Positions 1 through 6,130 of a stretch of DNA of 8,499 nt are shown here, in pieces. Numbering within the stretch: position 1 is the first letter of the stretch; each line of letters begins with the position of its first letter. Below the pieces are notes generated by a model. That model did not search any database. It was not told where the DNA came from and saw only the letters and a list, made by a program, of their open reading frames with translations. Made by a program: the position numbers and the translations under genes. The stretch comes from Thermoplasmata archaeon (GTDB lineage: Archaea > Thermoplasmatota > Thermoplasmata > UBA10834): assembly GCA_013331315.1 (NCBI GenBank), contig DUGQ01000140.1, positions 297 through 8,795 on the forward strand. Direction: 5' to 3'.

Positions 1-7
1 TGCCCAG

Positions 8-37
8 ACTAGGCCTGTCAGGTTAATGCGGCCTAGT
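8..37. repeat. Inverted repeat upstream of the methyltransferase promoter
   Basis: ACTAGGCC at 8-15 is the exact reverse complement of GGCCTAGT at 30-37, with a 14-nt AT-richer spacer between them. It lies immediately upstream of the TATA-like element at about 40-50. It could be a binding site for a dimeric regulator or the remains of a hairpin at the 3' end of a gene outside the window. Only the symmetry is directly visible. Function is inference. Confidence 0.45.
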
Positions 38-50
38 AGTAAAACCTTAA
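38..50 (+). promoter_or_regulatory. TATA-like promoter element for the HemK2-like gene
   Basis: An A/T-rich stretch (AGTAAAACCTTAA) sits in an otherwise GC-rich surrounding. Its centre lies about 23 nt before the ATG at 67, so a transcript starting about 25 nt downstream would begin at or next to the start codon. No Shine-Dalgarno (SD) motif precedes the ATG, which agrees with a leaderless mRNA. Its CTTAA core resembles the element in front of purD in this window. Confidence 0.45.
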
Positions 51-52
51 GC

Positions 53-66
53 ATCGCACATGCGAT
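53..66. promoter_or_regulatory. Palindrome abutting the start codon, possible operator
   Basis: ATCGCA (53-58) and TGCGAT (61-66) are perfect inverted arms separated by two bases, ending exactly one base before the ATG at 67. It lies where transcription is expected to begin, downstream of the TATA-like element. This is where many archaeal repressors bind to block RNA polymerase recruitment. The symmetry is seen; the regulatory role is inferred. Confidence 0.4.
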
Positions 67-672
67 ATGAGCCCGATGAAGCTCGACCTGTCAGTCGACA
101 TAGACCTCCTCGACGAGGTGTATAACCCGAGCGACGACTCCTACCTCCTACTCGACATCATCGAAGTGAAGGCCGGTGAGAAGTTCCTCGAGATGGGCTC
201 AGGGTCTGGACTGATCGCCATCCACGCGGCCAAAGCGGGCGCTCTCGTAACGGCGGCGGATATCAACCCTCACGCCGTCGAATGCACGAGGAGGAACGCG
301 ATGAGGAACGATGTCCACGTCGACGTAGTCGAGAGCGACCTGTTCGAGAACGTCGAGGGGATCTTCGATGTCATCGCCTTCAATCCCCCCTACCTTGCCG
401 TGGAGGACACGTCTACCGCCTGGATAGAGACATCCTGGAGCGGCGGGATGGACGGAACGGAGGTGTCCGCGGTGTTCCTCGAAGAAGCCAGGAAGCGCCT
501 CGCCCCTGGAGGCAGGATATACATGATCCTGTCATCCCTGAGCGGGCTCAGATCGATGTTGAGGAGAGCTAGGGAGCACTACCAATCCACCATGATAGAG
601 GAGAAACACATGTTCTTCGAGTCGATCTTCGCGTACAGGTTCGACCCGCTCAATCCGACCGATGATAAGTGA
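67..672 (+). CDS. hemK2: HemK2/Mtq2-type protein (release factor) glutamine methyltransferase
   Basis: This 201-aa cytoplasmic protein is a class I S-adenosylmethionine-dependent methyltransferase of the archaeal HemK-related family. Visible motifs are the substrate-side segment VYNPSDDSYLLLD (residues 18-30), the SAM-binding loop LEMGSGSG (41-48), an acidic residue D65 at the end of the second strand, and the catalytic NPPY (106-109), which holds the target amide. The family methylates the glutamine of the GGQ motif in class I release factors. The eukaryotic and archaeal members work with the small zinc protein Trm112, which is not in this window. At about 200 aa it lacks the N-terminal helical domain of bacterial PrmC/HemK, which fits Mtq2/HemK2. 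The ATG at 67 is preferred because it sits at leaderless distance from a TATA-like element. The ATG at 76 is a possible alternative. The next gene on this strand has its own promoter. The family is clear; the exact substrate is inferred, since NPPY enzymes also methylate other Gln or Asn amides. Confidence 0.9.
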   Translation: MSPMKLDLSVDIDLLDEVYNPSDDSYLLLDIIEVKAGEKFLEMGSGSGLIAIHAAKAGALVTAADINPHAVECTRRNAMRNDVHVDVVESDLFENVEGIFDVIAFNPPYLAVEDTSTAWIETSWSGGMDGTEVSAVFLEEARKRLAPGGRIYMILSSLSGLRSMLRRAREHYQSTMIEEKHMFFESIFAYRFDPLNPTDDK

Positions 673-680
673 GCCAGAAG

Positions 681-690
681 TATTATAAAG
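681..690 (+). promoter_or_regulatory. TATA box of the 62-aa gene
   Basis: TATTATAAAG is the best archaeal TATA-like sequence in the window. It lies in the 61-bp gap after the methyltransferase gene. A start site about 26 nt downstream of its centre would fall near 712, giving a leader of about 22 nt before the ATG at 734. Confidence 0.6.
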
Positions 691-710
691 TCTCATCAGC
701 CATCCACCAA

Positions 711-729
711 ATCCCCATCGGAAGGGGAT
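711..729 (+). promoter_or_regulatory. 5' leader hairpin covering the ribosome binding site of the 62-aa gene
   Basis: ATCCCC (711-716) pairs perfectly with GGGGAT (724-729) around a 7-nt loop. The 3' arm contains the G-rich ribosome binding site, which ends six bases before the ATG at 734. The expected transcription start lies at the base of the 5' arm, so the leader RNA could consist almost entirely of this hairpin. Pairing is seen directly; a role in limiting translation is inferred. Confidence 0.4.
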
Positions 730-733
730 AGCC

Positions 734-922
734 ATGGCAGAGCAGAGGAAGAGGAAGTACAACGACGAGCAGAGCCTGGACGAGCTCTGCAGGAGCTTCC
801 TGGAATGTCGGGAGGACGACCAGGGAGCGGCGATCGAGTACTGCAAGGGCTTCCTCGAGGTGCTGGCGAAGAAGAATATCAAGACAGGAGCTGTCGTATC
901 TTCTCGCCTAAAACCTCACTGA
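734..922 (+). CDS. Small protein of unknown function (62 aa)
   Basis: I do not recognise this protein. It is supported as a gene by a strong TATA box at 681-690, a GGGG ribosome binding site at 724-727 six bases from the ATG, and a sensible composition. It has a basic, charged N-terminus (KRKYNDEQ), then what looks like two short amphipathic helices (about residues 12-27 and 30-47) with three cysteines (C19, C25, C37). A short C-terminal tail, residues 49-62, is less structured. There is no signal peptide or membrane segment, so it is probably cytoplasmic. The last 44 bp overlap the end of gatE on the opposite strand, so its tail is written in DNA also constrained by GatE. The cysteine spacing (5 and 11 residues) matches no zinc motif I know. 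It could be a small regulator or a partner subunit, but no function can be assigned. Confidence 0.65.
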   Translation: MAEQRKRKYNDEQSLDELCRSFLECREDDQGAAIEYCKGFLEVLAKKNIKTGAVVSSRLKPH

Positions 923-2753
923 TGACTTTTCCGTCGACCTTCCCGCGCAGTTCCTTCATGACCACGCCCATAAGCGGTCCGAGACTCGCCTCGCCCCGCT
1001 CTCTGATGAACTTCTCACGCTCCCTGATGACGCGCTCGCACACGGCCTCAAGGTCCTCGCCGCTCACGACGCCCACTCCCGACTTCTCCATCGCTGTCGA
1101 GACATCCCGGGAGCCGTTCCGCACGAGCCAGGCCAGAAGCTCCGGTATCGCCTCCTTGGCGAAGGCCCCCTCGTTGAACCGCGTCATCAAGTCCCTCAGC
1201 AGCTCCACATCCAGTCCTGCGGTCGACAGGGCTGCCTTCTCCAGCTCGGGGAAGGCGTGCAGGTATATCCGCGCCACGACCTGAGGGTTGCCGAGGGATT
1301 TCGCGAGTAGCTCGAACTCGTCATCGAATCCCGCTCCCATTAGCGCGTCGGCCTGGTCCTTGCTCAGGGCGAACTCTCTGACGAACCTGTCGACGGTCTC
1401 CTCGGGAAGCTCTGGCATGTTCAGCCTGATGGTCTCGAGAACCTCTCCATCCACCCTTATTGGCCGAACGTCGGTCTCGGGGTACATCCTGTCCTTGCCG
1501 GGCAACGGCCGGCTGTAGACCGTCCTTCCGTCCGGGAGCGGGTCCCTGGTCTCCTCGGGCACGCCCTCCAATGCCATGTTCGCCCTGTCCACGGCCCTCG
1601 CGAGGGCGGCCTTCGCACGTTCTGGCTTGTCAGCGACGAGCACGAAGGCGTCCTCGTCGCCCATCTTGAGAGCGTCGGAGATCAGGATGACCTCCTCGTT
1701 GGTGATGCCGTACGCCGGCAGCTCGTCCGAATGGAAGAGGCCTTTCACGCCAGCCACGCGGGCGTGAGCCGCGAGCTCCGCCCCCAGCCTGACCACTCCA
1801 TCCTCGGTCTTCGAGAGCGTGTGGGCGAACTTCGGCAACTTCACAGCGAGGACCCTCCCGCCGGACTTCAGTGCCGAGGCGAGCACCTTGCACTTCGAGT
1901 CTTCAAGAAGGCGCGTCAGGTCGACCGGCTCGGACGAGACCTTCGTCGCTCCGCGGCGCCTGAGGACGTCCTTGACCCCGAGGAGCGCCAGCTGACGTTT
2001 CACCTCCTCCTCTACGTACGTCGGTAGGAGCCTAAGCTCCTGGGCGCCCTTGATCTCCACCCTGGCGCCCCCAGATATCGAGATGTTCAGGTCTTCCCTG
2101 ATCGTGCCTATCCCGCGCCGGACCTTTCGAGTCGCCCTCAGAAGAGAGCCAAGGCGGAACGCCACGACCCTCACCTCGTCCGGCGAGTTCATGTCGGGGC
2201 CGGTCGCTATCTCGATAAGCGGTATGCCGAGCCTGTCGAGCCTGTACGTCACCTCGGAGCCCTGCTCGGAAATCTTCCTCGCGGCGTCCTCCTCGAGACA
2301 GACCGAGAGCACGGACACTCTCTTGCCATCGACTTCCAGCATGCCGTTGGTGGCGATCAGTGCCGTTCTCTGGAAGCCACACGTGTTCGACCCGTCGATG
2401 ACTATCTTCCGCATGAAGTGTATCTCGTCGACGGGCGCCGCGTTCAGCAGCACAGACATCTCGAGAGAGGCGCTGATCGCCAGCGTGTTGGCGTCATGCG
2501 GCGGCTCCTCGTCCGCCTCCACGAGACACGAGCAGCTCACGGTCTGATACCTGAACGCCAGTTTCCGTTCGGCCTCCTCGAGAGCCGCCTTGTCGATCTC
2601 CCCCATCTCGCTCTGCGTGGGCCTGAGCTTCCTGACGAACTCCAGCCTGTGGTCGTCGACCAGCGAGGAGTCGCACTCGCAGAAGAGCTTGCCTGTGTTG
2701 AGCTGTTGATGTATCTCTATGCCGACCCTCAGGCCCAGCGTTCGATAGTCCAC
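879..2753 (-). CDS. gatE: Glutamyl-tRNA(Gln) amidotransferase subunit E
   Basis: GatE activates the gamma-carboxyl of glutamate on mischarged Glu-tRNA(Gln) with ATP and transfers ammonia delivered by GatD, forming Gln-tRNA(Gln). The pair is found only in archaea. The protein has 624 aa, typical for the family. Seen in order are the N-terminal GatB/E signature VGIEIHQQLNT (10-20); two Cys-x-Cys pairs (25/27 and 74/76), possibly a metal site; and the cradle motifs EADEEPPHDANT (79-90), NTCGFQRT (123-130) and RLGIPLIEIATGPD (174-187). An AspRS-like insert lies at roughly 285-405, then MYPETDVRPI (423-432), and a YqeY-like tRNA-binding tail ending with GPLMGVVMKELRGK (592-605). The GTG at 2751-2753 gives the family-like start MDYRTLGLRVG, with an AGGAG site (2765-2769) 11 nt upstream. 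A GTG at 2760-2762 would add three residues but leaves only 2 nt of spacing. The gene lies one base after the gatD stop, so the two are surely one operon. Confidence 0.96.
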   Translation of the reverse strand: MDYRTLGLRVGIEIHQQLNTGKLFCECDSSLVDDHRLEFVRKLRPTQSEMGEIDKAALEEAERKLAFRYQTVSCSCLVEADEEPPHDANTLAISASLEMSVLLNAAPVDEIHFMRKIVIDGSNTCGFQRTALIATNGMLEVDGKRVSVLSVCLEEDAARKISEQGSEVTYRLDRLGIPLIEIATGPDMNSPDEVRVVAFRLGSLLRATRKVRRGIGTIREDLNISISGGARVEIKGAQELRLLPTYVEEEVKRQLALLGVKDVLRRRGATKVSSEPVDLTRLLEDSKCKVLASALKSGGRVLAVKLPKFAHTLSKTEDGVVRLGAELAAHARVAGVKGLFHSDELPAYGITNEEVILISDALKMGDEDAFVLVADKPERAKAALARAVDRANMALEGVPEETRDPLPDGRTVYSRPLPGKDRMYPETDVRPIRVDGEVLETIRLNMPELPEETVDRFVREFALSKDQADALMGAGFDDEFELLAKSLGNPQVVARIYLHAFPELEKAALSTAGLDVELLRDLMTRFNEGAFAKEAIPELLAWLVRNGSRDVSTAMEKSGVGVVSGEDLEAVCERVIREREKFIRERGEASLGPLMGVVMKELRGKVDGKVISEVLGEKIRQLLS

Positions 2754-2754
2754 T

Positions 2755-4044
2755 TCAAACACTTCTCCTGGGGGTGATCTCGCCGGCCACGTTGGTGAGC
2801 ATCATCTCCCGGACCTCCGAGGGCTCGACGGCCTGCCCCAGGGCCCACATGAGCTTCACGTACGCCGTCTCCGGAAGCATGTCGCCGAGGGGCACGACGC
2901 CTGCGGCGAGCATGTCGCGCCCTGTCGAGTACACGCTCAGGTTGACAGCGCCGTACAAGCATTGAGTGGTGATCATCACATGGACGCCGTCCTTGACGGC
3001 GCGGCCAATCGACTCGATGAGCCTCTCGGATACGTGTCCCAGGCCCGTGCCCGCGATGACGACGCCCTCCACGTTAGCGGCGATCATGTCGAAATGCTCC
3101 GGCTCGAACCCCGGGTAAAAGTGGAGCATGCTCACCTTGGGGTTCATCTTGTCCCTGACCTCGACGGGTCCCTTGGCGCGCCTCGAGTACTCAGAGCTGA
3201 ACAGGACCTCGCCTCCCTCCACACGGGCGACTGGTTCGGCGTTCACGCTATGGAAGGCGTCCCTCCTCGACGAGTGCAGCTTGCGTACCTTGGTTCCCCT
3301 GTGGACGACGCATCCAGCATCCGAAGTGCTGCCGTGCATGACCACGACCACCTCGCCGAGGTCGCTCTCGACGCACAATCTCGCGGAACAGAGCAGGTTC
3401 ATCGTCGCGTCCGACGATGGCCTGTCCGATGACCGCTGCGACCCGACGCACACGACGGGTCCAGTAAGGCTCTTCAACATGAACGAGAGGGCAGCGGAAG
3501 TGAACCCCATGGTGTCCGTCCCGTGAGGTATGATGACGCCGGATGCCCCTTCGTTCAGCTCCTGCGCCGCGGCCCTCGCGAGCTCCTGCCAGTGCGTGAC
3601 CTCCATGTTCTCGCTGTATATCGAGTACAGCACCTTCGCCTTGACATCGCAGAGGTCCATGAGCTCCGGCACGGAGAACACGAGCTCCTCCGCGGACTTC
3701 GCGGGATGTACCGCGCCCGTACGATAATCCACATAGGAGGCTATGGTCCCGCCTGTCCCGATGAACGACACGTTCTTCTTCTCCGAGTCGGGCGGGAGCG
3801 AACGGCTCACGGCGGCCTTGGCCTGCTTCTTCGATACGATCCTGACGGTCGCTCCCTTCTCCACCGACAGGCCTATGTTGTATCCGCTCGCGAGCTTGAT
3901 CGTGATTATGTCATGGCCGCTGAAGTCATGATGGGGCATCAGGGTTCCGCGATGCGCCTCCCTTCCCCGCAGGACCTCTATCTCGTCGCCGACGTCCGCC
4001 CCCGCATCGGTCAGTAGCTTCCCGACCCGGCCAGGATACCTCAT
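2755..4044 (-). CDS. gatD: Glutamyl-tRNA(Gln) amidotransferase subunit D
   Basis: GatD is the glutaminase half of the archaeal amidotransferase. It is an L-asparaginase-like enzyme that hydrolyses glutamine and passes ammonia to GatE. The protein has 429 aa. Residues 1 to about 75 form the small beta-rich N-terminal domain typical of GatD. The asparaginase fold follows, with TGGTIAS (97-103; likely nucleophile T100), HGTDT (174-178; T176 and D177), GSQRSSDRPSSDA (201-213) and TKVRKLHSS (251-259; K255 aligns with the asparaginase catalytic lysine). All expected catalytic residues are present. The open frame runs on upstream to 4443, but the ATG at 4044 is the start. It gives the family N-terminus MRYPGRVG, the extension is low-complexity Pro/Ser/Arg sequence overlapping purD, and a TATA-like element lies about 29 bp upstream. 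There is no SD motif, so the mRNA is probably leaderless. It is the first gene of the gatD-gatE operon and divergent from purD. Confidence 0.96.
   Translation of the reverse strand: MRYPGRVGKLLTDAGADVGDEIEVLRGREAHRGTLMPHHDFSGHDIITIKLASGYNIGLSVEKGATVRIVSKKQAKAAVSRSLPPDSEKKNVSFIGTGGTIASYVDYRTGAVHPAKSAEELVFSVPELMDLCDVKAKVLYSIYSENMEVTHWQELARAAAQELNEGASGVIIPHGTDTMGFTSAALSFMLKSLTGPVVCVGSQRSSDRPSSDATMNLLCSARLCVESDLGEVVVVMHGSTSDAGCVVHRGTKVRKLHSSRRDAFHSVNAEPVARVEGGEVLFSSEYSRRAKGPVEVRDKMNPKVSMLHFYPGFEPEHFDMIAANVEGVVIAGTGLGHVSERLIESIGRAVKDGVHVMITTQCLYGAVNLSVYSTGRDMLAAGVVPLGDMLPETAYVKLMWALGQAVEPSEVREMMLTNVAGEITPRRSV
2765..2769 (-). promoter_or_regulatory. Ribosome binding site deciding the gatE start
   Basis: Read on the minus strand, AGGAG lies inside the last codons of gatD. 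It is 11 nt from the GTG at 2753 and only 2 nt from the GTG at 2762. Together with the family N-terminus this favours 2753. Confidence 0.6.
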
Positions 4045-4068
4045 GGGGCGGTAGATGGGATTTGTCGC

Positions 4069-4077
4069 ATTAAATGA
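4069..4077 (-). promoter_or_regulatory. TATA-like promoter element of gatD-gatE
   Basis: On the minus strand the sequence reads CATTTAATG, centred about 29 bp before the gatD ATG. A transcript starting about 26 nt downstream would begin within a few bases of that ATG, which fits the missing SD motif. Confidence 0.5.
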
Positions 4078-4133
4078 TTTGCTGGCACAGATGTTGGCCG
4101 GTTGCGAGGGGCCTCGGAGGGTCTCGGGAACAA

Positions 4134-4142
4134 CATACTTAA
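4134..4142 (+). promoter_or_regulatory. TATA-like promoter element of purD and the translin gene
   Basis: CATACTTAA sits in GC-rich surroundings about 38 bp before the ATG at 4176. A transcription start near 4165 would leave a leader of about 11 nt that just includes the GGGAG site at 4166-4170. The ATG at 4155 would then lie upstream of the transcript, which rules it out as the start. Confidence 0.55.
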
Positions 4143-4175
4143 GACGCGAACTAGATGCACCGGCCGGGAGCTCAG

Positions 4176-5507
4176 ATGAAGGTACTGGCCGTTGGAGGCG
4201 GGGGGCGGGAGCACGCGATCGTGGAGGCGCTAGCGCGCTCGGACGCTGAGATATACGCCTGCATGAAGAACAACAACCCGGGCATCGCGCGGAGAGCCAA
4301 GGACTGCATGTTGGTCGACGAGATGGATGTCCCGAAGGTGGTCGAGTACGCCAGGTCCAAGGGGGTTTCCATCGCCGTGATAGGCCCCGAGGCGCCTCTA
4401 GAGGTGGGAATCGCGGACAAGCTCGAGGAGGCGGGCATCCCAACGGCGAGCCCGAGCATGGCCGCCGCGAGGATAGAGACCTCGAAGAGCTTCACGCGCA
4501 ACCTGATGAAGGAGCACCGGATGAAGGGCAGCGCGAGGTTCGTCGTCGCCAACGACCTCCCCGAGGTCAAGGAAGGGCTCGAGGAGCTGGGCGAGAACGT
4601 GGTCGTCAAGCCGACCGGGCTCACGGGGGGCAAGGGAGTGAAGGTCTTCGGAGAGCACCTGATGTCCGTCGAGGACATCATGGCCTACGCCAAGGACATC
4701 TTCGACAACCGCATAGGCGGCAGGGCCCAGCTGGTGATCGAGGAGAAGCTCATCGGGGAGGAGTTCACGCTTCAGGCGTTCTGTGACGGCAAGGCCCTCG
4801 CGCCTATGCCGGCCGTGCAGGACCACAAGAGGGCGTTCGAGGGAGACACCGGCCCGAACACGGGAGGCATGGGGTCGTACTCTCAGGCGGGCGGGTTGTT
4901 GCCTTTCCTCGACTCTGACGATTACGAGGACGCCGTGGACATCATGAGGAACGTCATTGGCGCCCTCAGAGAGGAAGGGACGGAGTACAAAGGGACGCTC
5001 TACGGACAGTTCATGCTGACGAGGGAGGGACCGAAGGTCGTGGAGTTCAACGCGAGGTTCGGCGACCCAGAGGCGATGAATGTCCTCTCCATACTGGAGA
5101 GCGACTTCGCCGCGGTGTGCGAGAAGATGGCCGGCGGAGGAGTCGCGCCCTCCGACGCCGTATTCCGGTCAACATCGACTGTCTGCAAGTACGTGGTCCC
5201 AGAGGGGTATGGCACGAAGCCCATGGCGGGGGAGAAGATAAGCATAGACGAGGAATCCATCGCCAGGATGGGGGCGGTGCTGTACTACGCCAATGTGAAC
5301 GAGAAGGACGGCGCGCTCTTCACGACCACCTCCAGGTCCGCCGGGATAGTCGGCGTGGCCGACTCCGTCGAGGACGCCGAGATGATCGCCGAGAACGCCA
5401 TCCGCCATGTGTCAGGGAGGATAGCGGTGAGGCACGATATCGGCAAGAAGGATCTACTCGAGGCGAGGGTTCGCCACATGCGAGAAGTCAGGGGCGGTCA
5501 CACATGA
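4176..5507 (+). CDS. purD: Phosphoribosylamine-glycine ligase (GAR synthetase)
   Basis: PurD joins 5-phosphoribosylamine and glycine with ATP to make glycinamide ribonucleotide, the second step of de novo purine synthesis, in the cytoplasm. The protein has 443 aa, close to the usual 420-440. Seen in order are the N-terminal GGGGREHA loop (7-14), IGPEAPL (69-75), the ATP-grasp glycine-rich loop KPTGLTGGKGV (145-155), DHKRAFEGDTGPNTGGMG (216-233) and the metal/ATP-binding EFNARFGDPEA (290-300). A C-terminal domain ends in the family-typical repeated alpha/beta unit around 385-420. The start at 4176 has a GGGAG site five bases upstream and begins directly with the first beta strand, MKVLAVGGGG. 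An in-frame ATG at 4155 adds seven residues but lacks these supports. Its stop overlaps the start of the translin gene by 4 bp, so the two are co-transcribed. Confidence 0.96.
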   Translation: MKVLAVGGGGREHAIVEALARSDAEIYACMKNNNPGIARRAKDCMLVDEMDVPKVVEYARSKGVSIAVIGPEAPLEVGIADKLEEAGIPTASPSMAAARIETSKSFTRNLMKEHRMKGSARFVVANDLPEVKEGLEELGENVVVKPTGLTGGKGVKVFGEHLMSVEDIMAYAKDIFDNRIGGRAQLVIEEKLIGEEFTLQAFCDGKALAPMPAVQDHKRAFEGDTGPNTGGMGSYSQAGGLLPFLDSDDYEDAVDIMRNVIGALREEGTEYKGTLYGQFMLTREGPKVVEFNARFGDPEAMNVLSILESDFAAVCEKMAGGGVAPSDAVFRSTSTVCKYVVPEGYGTKPMAGEKISIDEESIARMGAVLYYANVNEKDGALFTTTSRSAGIVGVADSVEDAEMIAENAIRHVSGRIAVRHDIGKKDLLEARVRHMREVRGGHT

Positions 5508-6127
5508 AGAGCCTGGAGACGGTCATAGCCAAGATAGAGGCGGAGCTCGACGAGAAGGACCAGATACGCGAGATCGCGCTCAAGTCGTCAAGAGCGGTCG
5601 TCCGCCTCTCCGGGTCGGCGCTCAAGGGGCTTCACCGTGGGGAGGAGGTGAAGGACCAGCTCTCAGATCTGAAAGACGAGGTCTCGAGGCTGTCGAGCCT
5701 GTTGGCGGAACATCCAGACCTGACGAGGACGGGCTACGTCGAGAGCGCCTTCCAGGAATACGCCGAGGTCGGCATCGTTATGTCGCTCCTGCAGAGGGAC
5801 GACGTGCCCCTCCCCGAGGATCTCGGGGTCGGGAGCGCACCGTACCTTACCGCGCTCGGAGACGTGGTCGGCGAGCTGAGGAGGTTCGCGCTGGAGGAGC
5901 TGAGAAAGGGCAACGTCGACAAGGCCAGCCATTTCCTTGATAGGATGGAGGACCTGTACCACGCCCTCATAAGGTTCGACTACCCAGACGCGATCGCGGC
6001 CGTCAAGCACAAGCAGGACGTCGCGAGGAGCCTGCTCGAGAAGACCAGGGGGGACGTGGCCGTCGCTGTGAATGCTAGGAGGCTGCACGACAAACTGGAG
6101 GACCTGATGAGCAGGTCCGGCGAGTGA
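5504..6127 (+). CDS. Translin-family RNA-binding protein / putative endoribonuclease
   Basis: This 207-aa, nearly all-helical protein belongs to the translin/TRAX superfamily. The hallmark is the C-terminal KHKQDVARSLLEKTRGDV (168-185). The segments LHRGEE (43-48), YVESAFQEYAEVG (78-90), GDVVGELRRFALEELRKG (119-136) and MEDLYHALIRFDYPDA (148-163) also fit archaeal members. In eukaryotes translin and TRAX form C3PO, an RNA-binding octamer with a Mg-dependent RNase in the TRAX subunit. Archaeal single-gene homologues assemble similarly. Acidic residues such as E80, E85, E88, E124, E149 and D150 could form the active site here, but I cannot align them with certainty. The ATG at 5504 overlaps the purD TGA (ATGA), implying translational coupling. 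A weak GGGG lies nine bases upstream. The same frame is open further upstream to 5117, but that part is purD in another frame. The gene ends 3 bp before the converging thioredoxin gene. Confidence 0.9.
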   Translation: MKSLETVIAKIEAELDEKDQIREIALKSSRAVVRLSGSALKGLHRGEEVKDQLSDLKDEVSRLSSLLAEHPDLTRTGYVESAFQEYAEVGIVMSLLQRDDVPLPEDLGVGSAPYLTALGDVVGELRRFALEELRKGNVDKASHFLDRMEDLYHALIRFDYPDAIAAVKHKQDVARSLLEKTRGDVAVAVNARRLHDKLEDLMSRSGE

Positions 6128-6130
6128 GGC

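Noticed and set aside
532..882. 116-residue open frame on the minus strand across the methyltransferase end and the 62-aa gene
   Set aside because: It is antisense to two supported genes, has no ribosome binding site seen, and its composition is explained by reverse reading of GC-rich codons.
2962..4017. Long plus-strand open frames opposite gatD (156 and 164 residues)
   Set aside because: They lie entirely antisense to a well-supported gene, rich in Arg/His/Val/Asp as expected for shadow frames of high-GC coding DNA, with no recognisable motif.
4155..4175. Upstream ATG of purD adding seven residues
   Set aside because: It lies upstream of the expected transcription start and has no ribosome binding site, while the ATG at 4176 has GGGAG at five bases and a family-like start.
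4045..4175. Possible tRNA or small RNA gene in the divergent gap
   Set aside because: I see no T-loop GTTCRA-type motif and no cloverleaf pairing; the region is accounted for by two promoters and short repeats.
4045..4443. N-terminal extension of the gatD reading frame by 133 residues
   Set aside because: It overlaps purD and its promoter on the other strand, is low-complexity Pro/Ser/Arg sequence, and precedes a perfect GatD N-terminus at 4044.
5117..5503. Upstream extension of the translin frame by 129 residues
   Set aside because: It is the +2 shadow of purD, very Arg-rich and without a domain; the translin fold begins exactly at the ATG at 5504.
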